Below, piece by piece: positions 35,778-46,800 of a DNA stretch of 64,000 nucleotides. Location of the stretch: the NCBI GenBank assembly GCA_051294375.1, contig CM119264.1, positions 10,763,832 to 10,827,831 on the forward strand. Direction: 5' to 3'. Position 1 is the stretch's first letter; each line of letters starts with the position of its first letter. Source of the DNA: Paraspadella gotoi (lineage: Eukaryota; Chaetognatha). The notes beneath the pieces are model-generated. The model saw nothing but the letters and a program-made list of their open reading frames with translations, ran no database searches and had not been told where the DNA came from. Position numbers and translations under genes: made by a program.

Positions 35778-37040
35778 TTTGCCTCCATCATAATTCTCTC
35801 TCAATTGACGTCTCCTACTTATCTTCCTCCTTCTTTCCTCCCTCGCCTTTCTCACACGACCCTGCTTTCCTAAACGACTGCCTTGTTTTGATCCGTTCCC
35901 CTCCCCTTTTCCTCCCTTTCCTCCCCCGCCTCCTTAATCATTCGCCGCTGGCTCAACTATGACCTGTCAGAACTTGAATTCTCTGCGATGCTTTTAATTT
36001 GAATTCCGGCTCGTGCCCCGCGAGCAGGGGAGAAAAAAAAAGGAAAGGGAAGGAAAGGAAGATGAAAGGGAAAACGCAAAAATAAAGGAGAATGGTGGAG
36101 AGGGAATGAAAGGAAAATGAGGGAAAAAAAAACGGGAAAAAAGTATAGGAACCTAATATTTAGAGATAAAAAAAAATACTGTATATTTCTTTCACTGAAA
36201 AAGTTAATCGGAATATACAAAGTACTGCAGACTAAGCGACAAACAGCTATACTACAAAAGTACGAAATAATAGTTTAACACATATAAAGATTATAAAAAT
36301 ATAAAGAATATAACAACTGTGAAAAAATGCTCTCATTGAGACGCCCTGGCAGCCGGCCCTGAAAAGCGCAGAATGGGTGTATTTTTTTTCGTTTCGAACT
36401 GTTTTCGTATTCCTTTCTGCTTCGAATTTTCGAGGAAGAGAAAAAGCAGTTTCCGTCTGGAATTCGCGATACACCGCATATCACAATGAGTTCGAAGCGA
36501 CGTAGACGACGACGACGACGACGACGACGACGAGGCGGGTTTGAAGATGCAAACTTCGCCTCTATCCTAAAATCTGTCTGGAAGTAAATAGGCGAAAGCT
36601 TTTTCTTAAAATTTTCTCCCCTTTCATCACTTCCACGTTTCACCAGGGTATCTCCCCTTACTCCTCTCTTCTCCTTCCTCAATACGCGATTCTCTGCCCC
36701 GATTTAACTCCTCTCCCCTTAAATTCTCCATTTCATTCCCTTTATCATTCAAAACTCACCAATGACCCAACTTTCTCCTGTCGATCCACTGATTCTGATT
36801 CCTTATATTCCCAGCCTGAACGACACTTCCCCTCAACCCGTTCATGCCTCCACCCCGATCTTCTTCCCTTTCCTTCTTCCTTCATCAATTTTCTGGGATT
36901 TTTTCTTCATTTTTTTCCCACTTAAGTTCGATGGTTCGCCTCCACGCTTCACTCCTCTTGTCGCGGTCTTTGGTTTTTTTTTTCTTTCCGCGCGCGTTTG
37001 TTCGAACGAGTTCGTTTTTCGGCCTTTTTCTTCTTTGTAC
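35776..37040. other. No supported gene; one (CGA)n array
   Basis: Pyrimidine-rich at 36600-37040. A (CGA)n array lies at 36500-36533. The minus frame across it is Arg-rich only because of the array. Confidence 0.5.
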
Positions 37041-37063
37041 TCATTTCGCGTCCGATTGCCAAA

Positions 37064-37255
37064 ATGAGGCACATCGAAAATTTTAAAATTAAAACAATTT
37101 TATCTTCTTTTGCCACCAAAGATCACAAAAGCGAAGTTTATTCCATTCTTGATTCATGTACTCAAGGAGAAACTACTATTATTTTTTTTGGCCAATTGTC
37201 GACAAATGACGTGAAGTTAAAGCGACGACAGATTTCTCTTTTTTTTTTGGCGTAA
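37064..37255 (+). mobile_element. Possible retroelement aspartic-protease fragment
   Basis: The plus strand reads about 60 codons up to a stop at 37255. They include KSEVYSILDSCTQG, followed some residues later by LKRRQISL. The core [YV]-x-[IL]-L-D-x-C-[ST]-Q-G resembles the active-site region of the retroviral-like protease encoded by BEL/Pao-type LTR retrotransposons, where the motif is LDxCSQG. No reverse transcriptase or integrase is nearby and the frame is short, so at best this is a fragment. The family assignment rests on a short motif recognised by eye. Confidence 0.25.
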
Positions 37256-38569
37256 AGAAACGTTTTCGCTCGCGCTGTCAAAATGTCGACAGGAAGCGAC
37301 GAGGTAAAGAAAATAAGACGGACGGTAAATCGCGAAAACGGTCGCTCGTTTAACGAGATTCAGGGACGCATTGAAAAAATCTAAAGTCTCATCTAAACGC
37401 ATGATTAATTATGGGCCGATTACAATCGCATCAAGTCACCTTCTTAATTGTTCCAGGTATATGACCGCGGCGATTCCCGTGGAATCAAAATGTCATGTCA
37501 TGTCATGTCACTAAAGAAGAAATTGATTGCAAATCTGCCCGCAAATTGACGATTCTAGTTTTGATAAGATCGTAAGTCAATGAAATAAAATAATACCTCC
37601 TTAAAAGAAATACTATAAACCATGGTGCCTGCCCGTCAGAACTTTTTCCGGACCTTCCCTACGAATGATTTATCGCCCACCTTACCCGACGAAAGAGTGG
37701 AAGAGGGCCCATATACGTGTCTCGAAATAGCGTTTGAAGCTCGATTCTTCCGCGTCGCCTTTTCATTAGTCACTTCCGGGATCATTTTCGTCGTCGTTGT
37801 CGTCGTCCGTTGTCGCCGTCGTCGTCGTCGTCGTTTTCCTCTGTCGTCGGCTTTCGTCGACCCCGTCTCCTCCGGGACTACTTTGGCGTTTCTCTCGTCT
37901 CGTTCTTCCGAAGTAAATCTCGGTTGTGGATCCCGTTTGGGATCCCGGATGTGATTCCCGGATGTTAGATCACTGATCTGGTCCGTTGGAGCTTCATTCG
38001 TTGTCCTGGAACTCTAAAGTGTCAATTATACTTTAAAAGGAAGTCAACAGAACGAAACTAGCATCAATTATCAATACAAGAACGAACCAAATCTACTTGT
38101 ATCAACTAGTATCTTGTATCGACAAACTTTAGGACATAGTCTCGCTAGCAGTGCCAACCGGACCACCATTCTTGGTGCCGATGCCCAACTCCCCCCAGTG
38201 AATCACTCAGTGAGAGACGAGGTTCGTCAGACGCCTCCAATAACTCACCCACGTCGCGGGGGAAGTTTCGCTGACTCGACCACGGGGGACGACATCCATA
38301 AAACCTCACCTCATATTCCGTCGCCATTCGTTCGTCCGTTTGATTCCAGGGTTTTCTTGTTTTCTACTCACACGTTTCCTCCCTTCATCACTTTTTCCTC
38401 TCCTTTTCCTTTTTTTTCCCCCTTTTTTTTCCTTTTCTCTTTCTTTTCCTTCCTTCTCTCACTTTTTTTTTCCGTCCCCGGCTTTTTTCGGTTTATGGAG
38501 GGAAATTGAAGGGGAGGGGAAGAGCATTAATTTTGTCGAAAGCTCGAGGAGCGGAGCAGCGGGAGAAGG

Positions 38570-38570
<1 letters not shown>
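37256..38570. other. No confident gene; one (GTC)n array
   Basis: Plus-strand frames at 37622-37954 and 38114-38509 are open but ambiguous. The first runs through a GTC array (37785-37845) and the second has a competing minus frame. A TGTCATG-type pentanucleotide stretch at 37490-37510 resembles the one in segment B. Confidence 0.5.
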
Positions 38571-38571
<1 letters not shown>

Positions 38572-38658
<87 letters not shown>

Positions 38659-38660
38659 AT
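38572..38660. repeat. (GA)n microsatellite
   Basis: About 88 bp of GA dinucleotides with one GGA interruption. Confidence 0.95.
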
Positions 38661-39365
38661 ATTGGAGGAGGAAAGGGGGGAAAGCTCATGAAAATTCCTC
38701 TTTGGCAGGTTACCCTTGGAAGACTTGTTGAAATATTGAGAAGAGCAATTTCTCAGAAGCGCCCAAAGTTGAGGGAACAAAAGAACAAAAGAACAAAAGT
38801 GAATTACTAAGAGTAATCATTTGTTCTCAAAGCCTCGAAGAGAAAGACGAACAATCGGACGAGACCCATTTTTTCTGCGATTCATCTATTTTGAATGACC
38901 CGTCATCAGTTGACAATCGGCCTCATTTCAAGGAATGACCATTTTTCAATTCAATACTAATGAATGATCCACCATAATTTTTAAATTATTTTATTAAAAA
39001 TTATATAGATAAGATTGACCGGACAAAAAAGAAATAAAAATTTAGGTTTTTGGTATTTTTTTTCTCTATGATAAACGAAACACACAAAACGCCATCTATA
39101 AATAACATCTCTCGGCAACTCCGCGATATCTTGCGTCGTCTCCCGTCGGATCGAGTTGAGATGAGATGTTGCGGGGGACGAAACGGGGAAGTTGATGTTG
39201 TTGTGGGTGAGGCGGACTTACCCGTCTCAATCTCTTTCATCTCTCTTCTCACCGAAACTTTTTTTTCGCTTTCAGTCATAAAAAAAAGCCAGTGAAAACA
39301 CCTTTCTCTCTCCCGTACCTCTCTCTCTCTATTCTTCCTCCCTTGATATTAAAAAGAGAGATCAA

Positions 39366-39408
<43 letters not shown>

Positions 39409-41287
39409 CAGCGTCGAAATTTTCCCTTTCTTATCCGCCTCATTTCCCCCGCGAATCGCAAAGGGCTTTCGAGCCGCCGGTTTGAGGTTTGCTGATTAGC
39501 CGGTTATATCCCGCCCGATGGTTTGCCTCCCGCATCCGATCAAAAAATAAACTATCCGATCGTACTTTTATCAACCTAAGTCTTATCAATGTTTTTTTCA
39601 ATAAAAAATATCCTTCTTTTAGCTAAAGGTAACTTCGGAAAATTTCTTCCCAATTCTCATTTGGGGTAAATACATATTATTTTTTGTCTTCTTTCTACCA
39701 CCATCCACTTACAGTTTCTTCCCCCTTCACAATACCTCACCAATTCTCCCCCGCCCCCTCCACCGCCCCCCTATCTCCGCTCTCCTGTGTTTTCATTCTC
39801 CACAACGCGGTTGACAGCCTTGAAATCCCGCGGGAAATGTTTGGACGGGGCGCGGTGGAAGAGGGGGGGTTGGAGGGCACAAGGGCATGAGGCGTAGGGG
39901 CGTGGGGGCTTCGCACGGGCCCTGGGGGCCGCTCTCTTACTCTCCTCCGCCCTCCGTTTTAGTATATTTCCCCGCAGCTCCACGGAAAGCTTCTTGATCC
40001 ATCCCGACCGAGTTTTATTTACGTAGATTCCTTTGTTCCTTCCCTTTTCTTTGCTTGTAATTTCGACGCGGTCCTTTTCTCGGCCTCTAATTCAATCTTC
40101 CTCGAGTTCCTCCGTTTTTAATCTACGATACCGTGTTTATTCTTCTCATAATGTATCTAGTCACAATACCTATTTTAGTCTTTAAAAAATAAGTACTTTA
40201 TTTCTTATGCTCACCCCCCCAAATATTTACCAACACCCCATCCCGAATTGTGTTAATTGTGAGGGTTTCGCTTCCCTTTTGTTTTAATTTTAAATTTTCC
40301 CGCTAAGCGAAGACGACGCCACCGGTCGTTGTTTTTTTTTTCCTTGATGAGGGAATTCCTTATCTCTGAATTTTCGCGCTGCGTTTGTTATTCGTTTTTC
40401 GACGCCGTCGCTGATATTGTTGTTGTTGTCGTTGTAGTCATCTTGTCTTGGTTTTGGCTTTTAAATTTTTTTTTAATCGTTTATTATTTTCTTTTTATAA
40501 GTGTTGCTGTTATGTGTTGTGTTATATTCATTGTTCCTTTTTTTAACTAAACAATCTTAGTCTGAGCTGAGCGCTAAATTATGTTTTTACATATATAAAC
40601 GACAAAGTATATTGTCCTTATGACGACAAAAAAAACATTTTTATTATCTCAAAAATTGTAAAATTTATTCGTTTTTTTTTTTCAAGAAAAACATCACCCA
40701 AATCAATAGAATCGAAACCCTTAATCGATAATCGAGCCAATTCTACATACAAAATGATTCAGATAGAGTATTATACAGCTTCACATGGTGTGTAAGAATG
40801 CAGTACATAAGTTATAACGTTTGGAAAAAGTAAAAAATTAATATACGCATGAAAAAGTAATAATTATCACAGATATTGCTATAATTTGATGTTTCATTAA
40901 CAGGACATTTGCAAAAATGAAACGATTTCGATGATATGATAATAAATATCGAAATATTTGGCACAAATGTCCTCATAATGAAAGATTAAATTACAACTTT
41001 TACTTGTAATGACATTAAATCGATACCACAGATATTCTTCAATTTTACGCAGTAGGAAAAAAATGACTTTTTGCTCATTAAACCTTTTTGGAACATCCTA
41101 TTATGTCAATTGTGAACTTGTAATCCTGTAAGCCAATCTATAAACCAACAAGAGTTCAATTTAACCCACTTTCTAGTATTATGGCGTTTTATGCAAATGT
41201 CAGTCGCGAATTCTGCGGATTTCTAAACTCAATTCATTTTAAAAATTTGACAAAATTTAGACCACTTTTTTCTTCGCATTCGTACAT
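38661..41287. other. No supported gene; border of the gene island
   Basis: A short (GA)n tract lies at 39370-39405. A plus-strand stretch at 39090-39200 reads plausibly for about 35 codons but has no motif or splice support. From 40560 the sequence is A+T-rich and nearly free of microsatellites, a texture that continues through the gene island. Confidence 0.5.
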
Positions 41288-41711
41288 TTAATTTTCGGTA
41301 AATTTTGTTTCTTCCTCGAATGACGTCGGCGAGAGGCCGGCGTCCGCGGGCTTCGGAGGATCGTCTGACTTCTCCTCAAGAAAACTTGTTTCCGCGTTCC
41401 ACGGCGCCTCATGGGCCTCATTAGTCGACGACGGCGATGGAGAAGAGCCGACGATCGTCCCACCTACCGGCGCCAAGGCTTCGTAACCGGGCGGCGGCCG
41501 GGTCAGGACTGAATATTCCAAATTCGATAGAAACTCGAACGGAGATCGCCCTTCCAAATTTCTCGTCACCTGGTTGAGTGCTGACTATGGGCGTTCCAAT
41601 CGATGATTGGTTCTTCATCAGGTCGTATCGTCGCACGCAAGCGCAGACGACGACGACGATGCTAATGGCGAGGACGCAAGAAATGATGGGGATTATCACA
41701 TACAGTGCCAT
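41288..41711 (-). CDS. Single-pass membrane protein with PPGY tail motif
   Basis: Proposed as two exons, 41711-41570 and 41508-41288, joined across a 61-bp GT-AG intron (41569-41509). This splice keeps the frame and gives 120 residues; without it the frame ends at 41421 and loses the conserved tail. Residues 1-3 are followed by a hydrophobic segment (about 4-26) ending VVCACVRRYD, so a type III (N-out) membrane protein is likely. The tail has RPPPGYEALAPVGG (PPGY, tyrosine about 56), then a Ser/Pro/Glu-rich end. The PPPG-x-APVGG block recurs in the gene at 42543-43361. PPxY motifs bind WW domains, so an adaptor role is inferred. I know of no named family for it. Confidence 0.65.
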
Positions 41712-42542
41712 ACTATAGTAGTCTTAAATTAAAGGTTATAAGAATAAACTGAAAGCGATGTTAGTAGTGAAATTTATTTAATTAAGTTACGAAGAAGTAT
41801 TCATCCCAAGTTTCGAAAATCTCGGTTCTTCTCTCCTGAGGTTGAGCGGGAAGAAATAGCAGGGTCAATTGAAGTATATTATTCTTTCTTTTTTTTTTGT
41901 AAAGTTCTTTCTTAACCTTTTTTAATATTTTTTTGAATAATAACGATCATTTTTTGAAAATCTTTTCAAATAAAATGCAAATAAATGTATGAAAATTTGC
42001 AAAATTATTTGTAATTTTTATTAAATGACGTTGCTCAATAAACAATATGGTATAGGAGTAAAAATCAAGTATGTATTATTAGGATACTTGTTCTTGGATA
42101 ATTCCTTGATTCGAACGTAAAAAAAAAAGTCAAATTTACCCAATCATTGACAAAACGAAAACGTTTCAGTATCACAGATACAATTGTCATGCGAGATATT
42201 TAGTCATATATGGCGGTGGATGTTTTGATGTATCTGTTAGCGACTTACCAGGTTTTTTTTTTCCAAAATAGATAAAACTAGTTTTAAGCGAGATCATTTC
42301 ATTTTACATGGTTACGTTTCAATTTGAAATTGTTGCCTCGCCAAGTCAAACAGTAATATTTTTTTAGTTAAAAAGAGGAAACAACAAGTATTTGTTCTTT
42401 TTAACAGAATCATGGATGTAAAAACGGAATCTTAAAAATACTTCGAATTCGAAAGTGGTTTAATAATCTTTGTTAGTTATAGCATAGTACGTAGTATTTC
42501 TACACCCTAATCAAGCAACAATAAAACGCAATGGAATTTAGG
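41712..42542. other. Intergenic, A+T-rich
   Basis: About 0.8 kb between two minus-strand genes, without a gene or repeat that I can support. Confidence 0.6.
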
Positions 42543-43361
42543 TCAATATCGCACTCCTGCCTCTTCCTTCGGAATTTTAATGGCATCTTCGTAAGATGGC
42601 GGGAGCGCAGGGGAGAGGGCGCCGGGCGCGTAAGCCGGCGGCGCCGGATAAAACGGCGCCGCATTGGAATCGGCTGGGGGAACGAATCCGATGGGCGGGG
42701 GAGGAGGATAGGGGCCAAAGTCGGGCCCACCTACCGGGGCCATCCCACCAAATCCCGGAGGAGGCGGAGTGGTGGTGGCTCGCGAAGGTGGGTTGGGAGC
42801 CCGGCGGTCCCGGACGGCATCGCCCAACCGTTGGCGCCTTTAAAAAATTAGAATGCGTTAATCATGACTATCATCATCGTCATCGTAATCGTAAATTGTA
42901 TTTTCAGGTCAGTATCGTTTCCCTTACCTCCAGCGACGACCGACCTGTGACTGATTCATTCGCGCCATCGCCTGTTNNNNNNNNNNNNNNNNNNNNNNNN
43001 NCGGGGCCATCCCGCACCAAAAATCCGGAGGAGGCCGGATGGTGGTCGGGGCGAAGGTGGGTTGGTGAGCCTCGGCCGTCCCGGACGGCCATCGCCCAAC
43101 CGTTGGCGGCCTTTATAAAAATTAGAATGCGTTAATCATGAATATCATCATCGTCATCGTAATCGTAAATGTTATTCTCAGGGTGCAGTATCGTTTCCTT
43201 ACCTCCAGCGACGACGACCTGTGACTCTGATTCATTCGCCCGGCCCATCGACCTTGTTTGGCAGTTATGACAATATGCCTGAATGAGCGGACAACCGATG
43301 ATGATGACGAAGATGGCAAAAGACCAGAAGGTCGCGGCCAGATGGCTGGGAACACGTCCAT
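42543..43361 (-). CDS. Membrane protein with proline-rich, PPxY-containing tail
   Basis: Proposed exon 1 runs from an ATG at 43361 (start MDVFPAIW) to a GGAG/GTAAGG donor at 43203. The hydrophobic segment FWSFAIFVIIIGCPL is in a different frame from that ATG, so either one base is wrong or a further 5' exon exists. Exon 2 (42778-42543, after a CGCGAG acceptor) continues in phase: PPPPGFGGMAPVGG, a proline-rich stretch with PPAY, and the C-terminal PPSYEDAIKIP. The intron is interrupted by a 25-N gap, and about 240 bp of exon and intron are repeated around that gap. PPPGF-x-APVGG links it to the gene at 41288-41711. Role inferred as a WW-domain ligand. Confidence 0.55.
42735..43235. repeat. 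Sequence duplicated on both sides of a 25-N gap
   Basis: The 42735-42976 sequence is repeated at 43002-43235 with small indels, on either side of the gap at 42977-43001. It covers the exon 1 donor, the intron and the start of exon 2 of the surrounding gene. Two overlapping contig ends left unmerged would give exactly this. Confidence 0.85.
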
Positions 43362-43835
43362 GCTCGAACGCGATTGAGTAAATCACTAAAGCAATGCTGA
43401 ATCGTACATCAAGCTCGGCCGTGCGATTGATAGGTGAATTTATAATATTTTACATTGTCATAGTACAGGGATTGAAACCTGGGTTTCAACAAAATCATTA
43501 CAATGAACACGACGGCTGCAAATCTTAAAGATTCGCATAATTTTTTTTCACGACACAAAAAACAAAAAAACAATAAGGTAGTTGAGATATCGGCATCCGT
43601 TTTTCTAAAGAAATAAGTCATGGTTAAGAAAACAAAAGACCAAAAAAGAAAAAAAAATATACACCAGAAACCAAAACACAGAGAAGACAGCTAAACGTGC
43701 AGTTTTGAGCTGAAAAAAATATTAACAATGGAGATTTCGCCCGCCTGGATGATATGAAAAATGTACTGATACGGCCATGATGCCACGTCAAGACCGGAAG
43801 AGCCTTCGATGTCGCCAATCGCCACGCCCCCCGCG

Positions 43836-46800
43836 TCAATAATCTGCGTACATGGCGGGGTCGATGGCGTACTTGGCCTCCTCGTACTCGCGCAGCTTCA
43901 TCCCGTCCTTGATGTGGGCGTAGTTGGCTGAGAGGCAGGTCAGAAAGTGGACGAGTCCGAGAACGATCGCCGCCGCGCCCCCTGTCGCCAAGCAGAAGTA
44001 GACAAAGGAGCCTCTCGCCTCCTCGCAGAATCGGGCGAATTCGCTGCCGCACAATCGAGACGCCACCTGGAGAGTGGGCGTGGAAATTATTGGTAATCGG
44101 AGTGAAGTTAATCTTTTATTTAAGAGACGACATCGATAACGAAGATGAGGCAAAAAAAATCATTGATGTCGTAGACTTAAAAGCAGCCAATCACGAAGCA
44201 GAACGGGGAACCTGCGTCAAGTCAGTGTCCCCAGGAATTCCGTCGAGGACGACGGTGACGTTGAAGCAAGTCTGCGGACGCCAGACTTCGTCGGCGCCGT
44301 AGTGATCGCAGTTCCCGATGCCGATGAAGAAGAGACAGAGAACAAGGATGAGAACGAGGCAGAAGAGGAACCATAACATCGTGAGAACATAACTGGACGG
44401 GATAAATAACAATACAAAATAACTGCCATCGCCTCATCCGAGCACACAATATATTGTTCTTTACGGGATTTTAATGCACTGGTTTACCGTGTAGTTAATC
44501 AGTAACATGTAACTAAGATGAGATATGAATATGAATATGAATATGAATAATGAATTAGACCTAACACGCGGGCGCAATTTACTGTGGCCCATGAGGTCAT
44601 TTCCGTTTACGAAAACTAAGTTACAGTGGTAAACCATTCATTTTTAAAACTCATTTACATAAATTAATTTTTGAGAACGTGAAATCCGAAAATTTTAAGA
44701 ATTATGTACAGACTTTTCAAATTGTTTAGACGTGATACTAAAGAAGAGAATAATAAAATAATAATAATAATCAATAATAATATAAAAAGAGAATACATAA
44801 GAAACAAAGAGTCATACAGACAAAACAGACAAACGCTATCCCCACGTGAGAACGATGAGAGAATGCTGAGGCGATCCGCCGGAGATTCGCGATCGAGAAT
44901 CCCGTGTACACTTGACGCTGTGGTGGCGCCCGTGGCGAGGAAGCCGATTATGTAGGAGGACGATGGCCAGAGTGTGACATGAGCAGCGCCGATCGAGATG
45001 ACTGCCGTCATCACGGCGCCCTCCAGGCCCGTCGCGGATCGTGATCTTTGAAGAGGGCGCAGCATCGCGATGAAGGAGTAGACCGAGGTGCAATTGCACA
45101 CGCAGGCGCACGCCACGCCGGCGCCGCCTGGGGTTGAGGGGGAGAGGGAGATATGACACAATGAAAAATAACGTGGCGTTTACTGTCTCGTGCTGATTTT
45201 GTTCCCTTTAAAATTATTTCTGAGTCAAATTAATTGATTATTACTTTGTGGTAATACATGGTGCGATAATACACTACTGGAGCATTACTGTGTCTGACGC
45301 ATGAAACCCTTGACCATCAACAAACACAAGCTAAACTAGATCAAAAATATAAAAAAGATGAAGCATATATAGCTCGAAACGCTTACATAAATTTAGAAAC
45401 CATTGCTTTCTTATAAATGCAAAAAAAGCTAATTAACTATTATTAAAACAAAATTTTTGAACGGATAAACTTAATAGTTACCAAAAAACAAGATGAATAT
45501 TTTTTTACCTATCATCTTCCTCATTTATATGGAATAATATGATTTTGTAATTAGTCCAAATTAATCCTAAATACAATATGAAAATTCATTTCAATTTTTT
45601 TGATGAATGGGAAGTTTTTGAACTGCTTACTCCCCTTCGTGGTTAGAATGTATCTAATATTTTCGAGGGTATTGTCAAAAACCTTATATAATTACTATAG
45701 TTTTCACATTTTTTTTCAAAGGTATCTTGTCAAAACAACACAATATCATAAAAACATTTTAAAATTAAATTAAAAAATAATTGATTGACTGATTTTTGGA
45801 AAAAATATTTTGAACTTGAGAATAATGGATTTTTCGAGTTAGGAAAAACAATTTGCAAATTCTAAAAAAATAGCAGCCTCCTAGCATTTTACGATTTTTC
45901 TAGAGGCTGTATTTTTTATTCTTTTTGTTAAGTATTTTGATTTTCTATGCAAAAGCCATTATTTCTCAATGTAGTATTAGGTCGGAGGAAATTGTTTTTC
46001 CAAGCAAATTTGAAATAATTTCAGCTTTTTTACCGATTAGGGCTTTTTTTTGGGGGAAGGATAAATAATCAATTATTATATACGATGGGTACATCCTAAA
46101 AGTGATATGTTCTAAACTGACAAAAACATTTTCTTCAAGTTTTTATTTTAAATATTTTAAGTATTGTATCAATAGGACTAATAAGTGAGATAGCTCCCGC
46201 TTTGCCAAAAAACTTTATTAACAGAAGATTGGTACCTGCGTAGTTAAAAAAAAAGTTAATTTATTAAATACATTTTGAAAGAAAGAAGAGCTAGCCAGAT
46301 GGGTGTGGTAGTCAAAATTAAGCGCGCCTAGAATCCATTGGGAACCCTTTCTAAAAAGTTTTATTACAATTTTAAATCCATAACAATCTTTTACACAGCT
46401 TTTGTTTAAATCAGAGTTAAAATTATGAACAAGTTTTTTGCTTTTAAAAATTTTAATGAGGCATATGAAATTTTTTATATTTTCTTTTGTAATTTAAAAG
46501 AAAGGAAAGACTGAATTACATTTTGATTATTATAAATTTTCTTTATTCCATAAAACTGCTTATATTTTAAGTTAAAGTAAAAAACAAGCAAAAGTTTATA
46601 TTGTAGGATTTTGATAAAATGTCTTTTTAAATATCAAAATGATAAAGTAAAGCAAATAATGTTATTCAGCTCTTATGATAATTAGCAACAAGTTCCTGGA
46701 CATCGTACGCTTCTGTCTGTGAAAAAATCGGCATTTTTTTTAAATTATCTTTAACTGCATAAACTAAAAGCTTGACACACGGCGGAACTGCTTGTTTTCA

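Noticed and set aside
37622-37954. Plus-strand protein with a Val/Arg stretch that looks like a membrane anchor
   Set aside because: The hydrophobic and basic stretch is the (GTC)n array itself; the opposite strand is equally open.
38114-38330. G+C-balanced plus-strand stretch that reads like protein
   Set aside because: A minus-strand frame is open over the same bases and no boundary or motif favours either.
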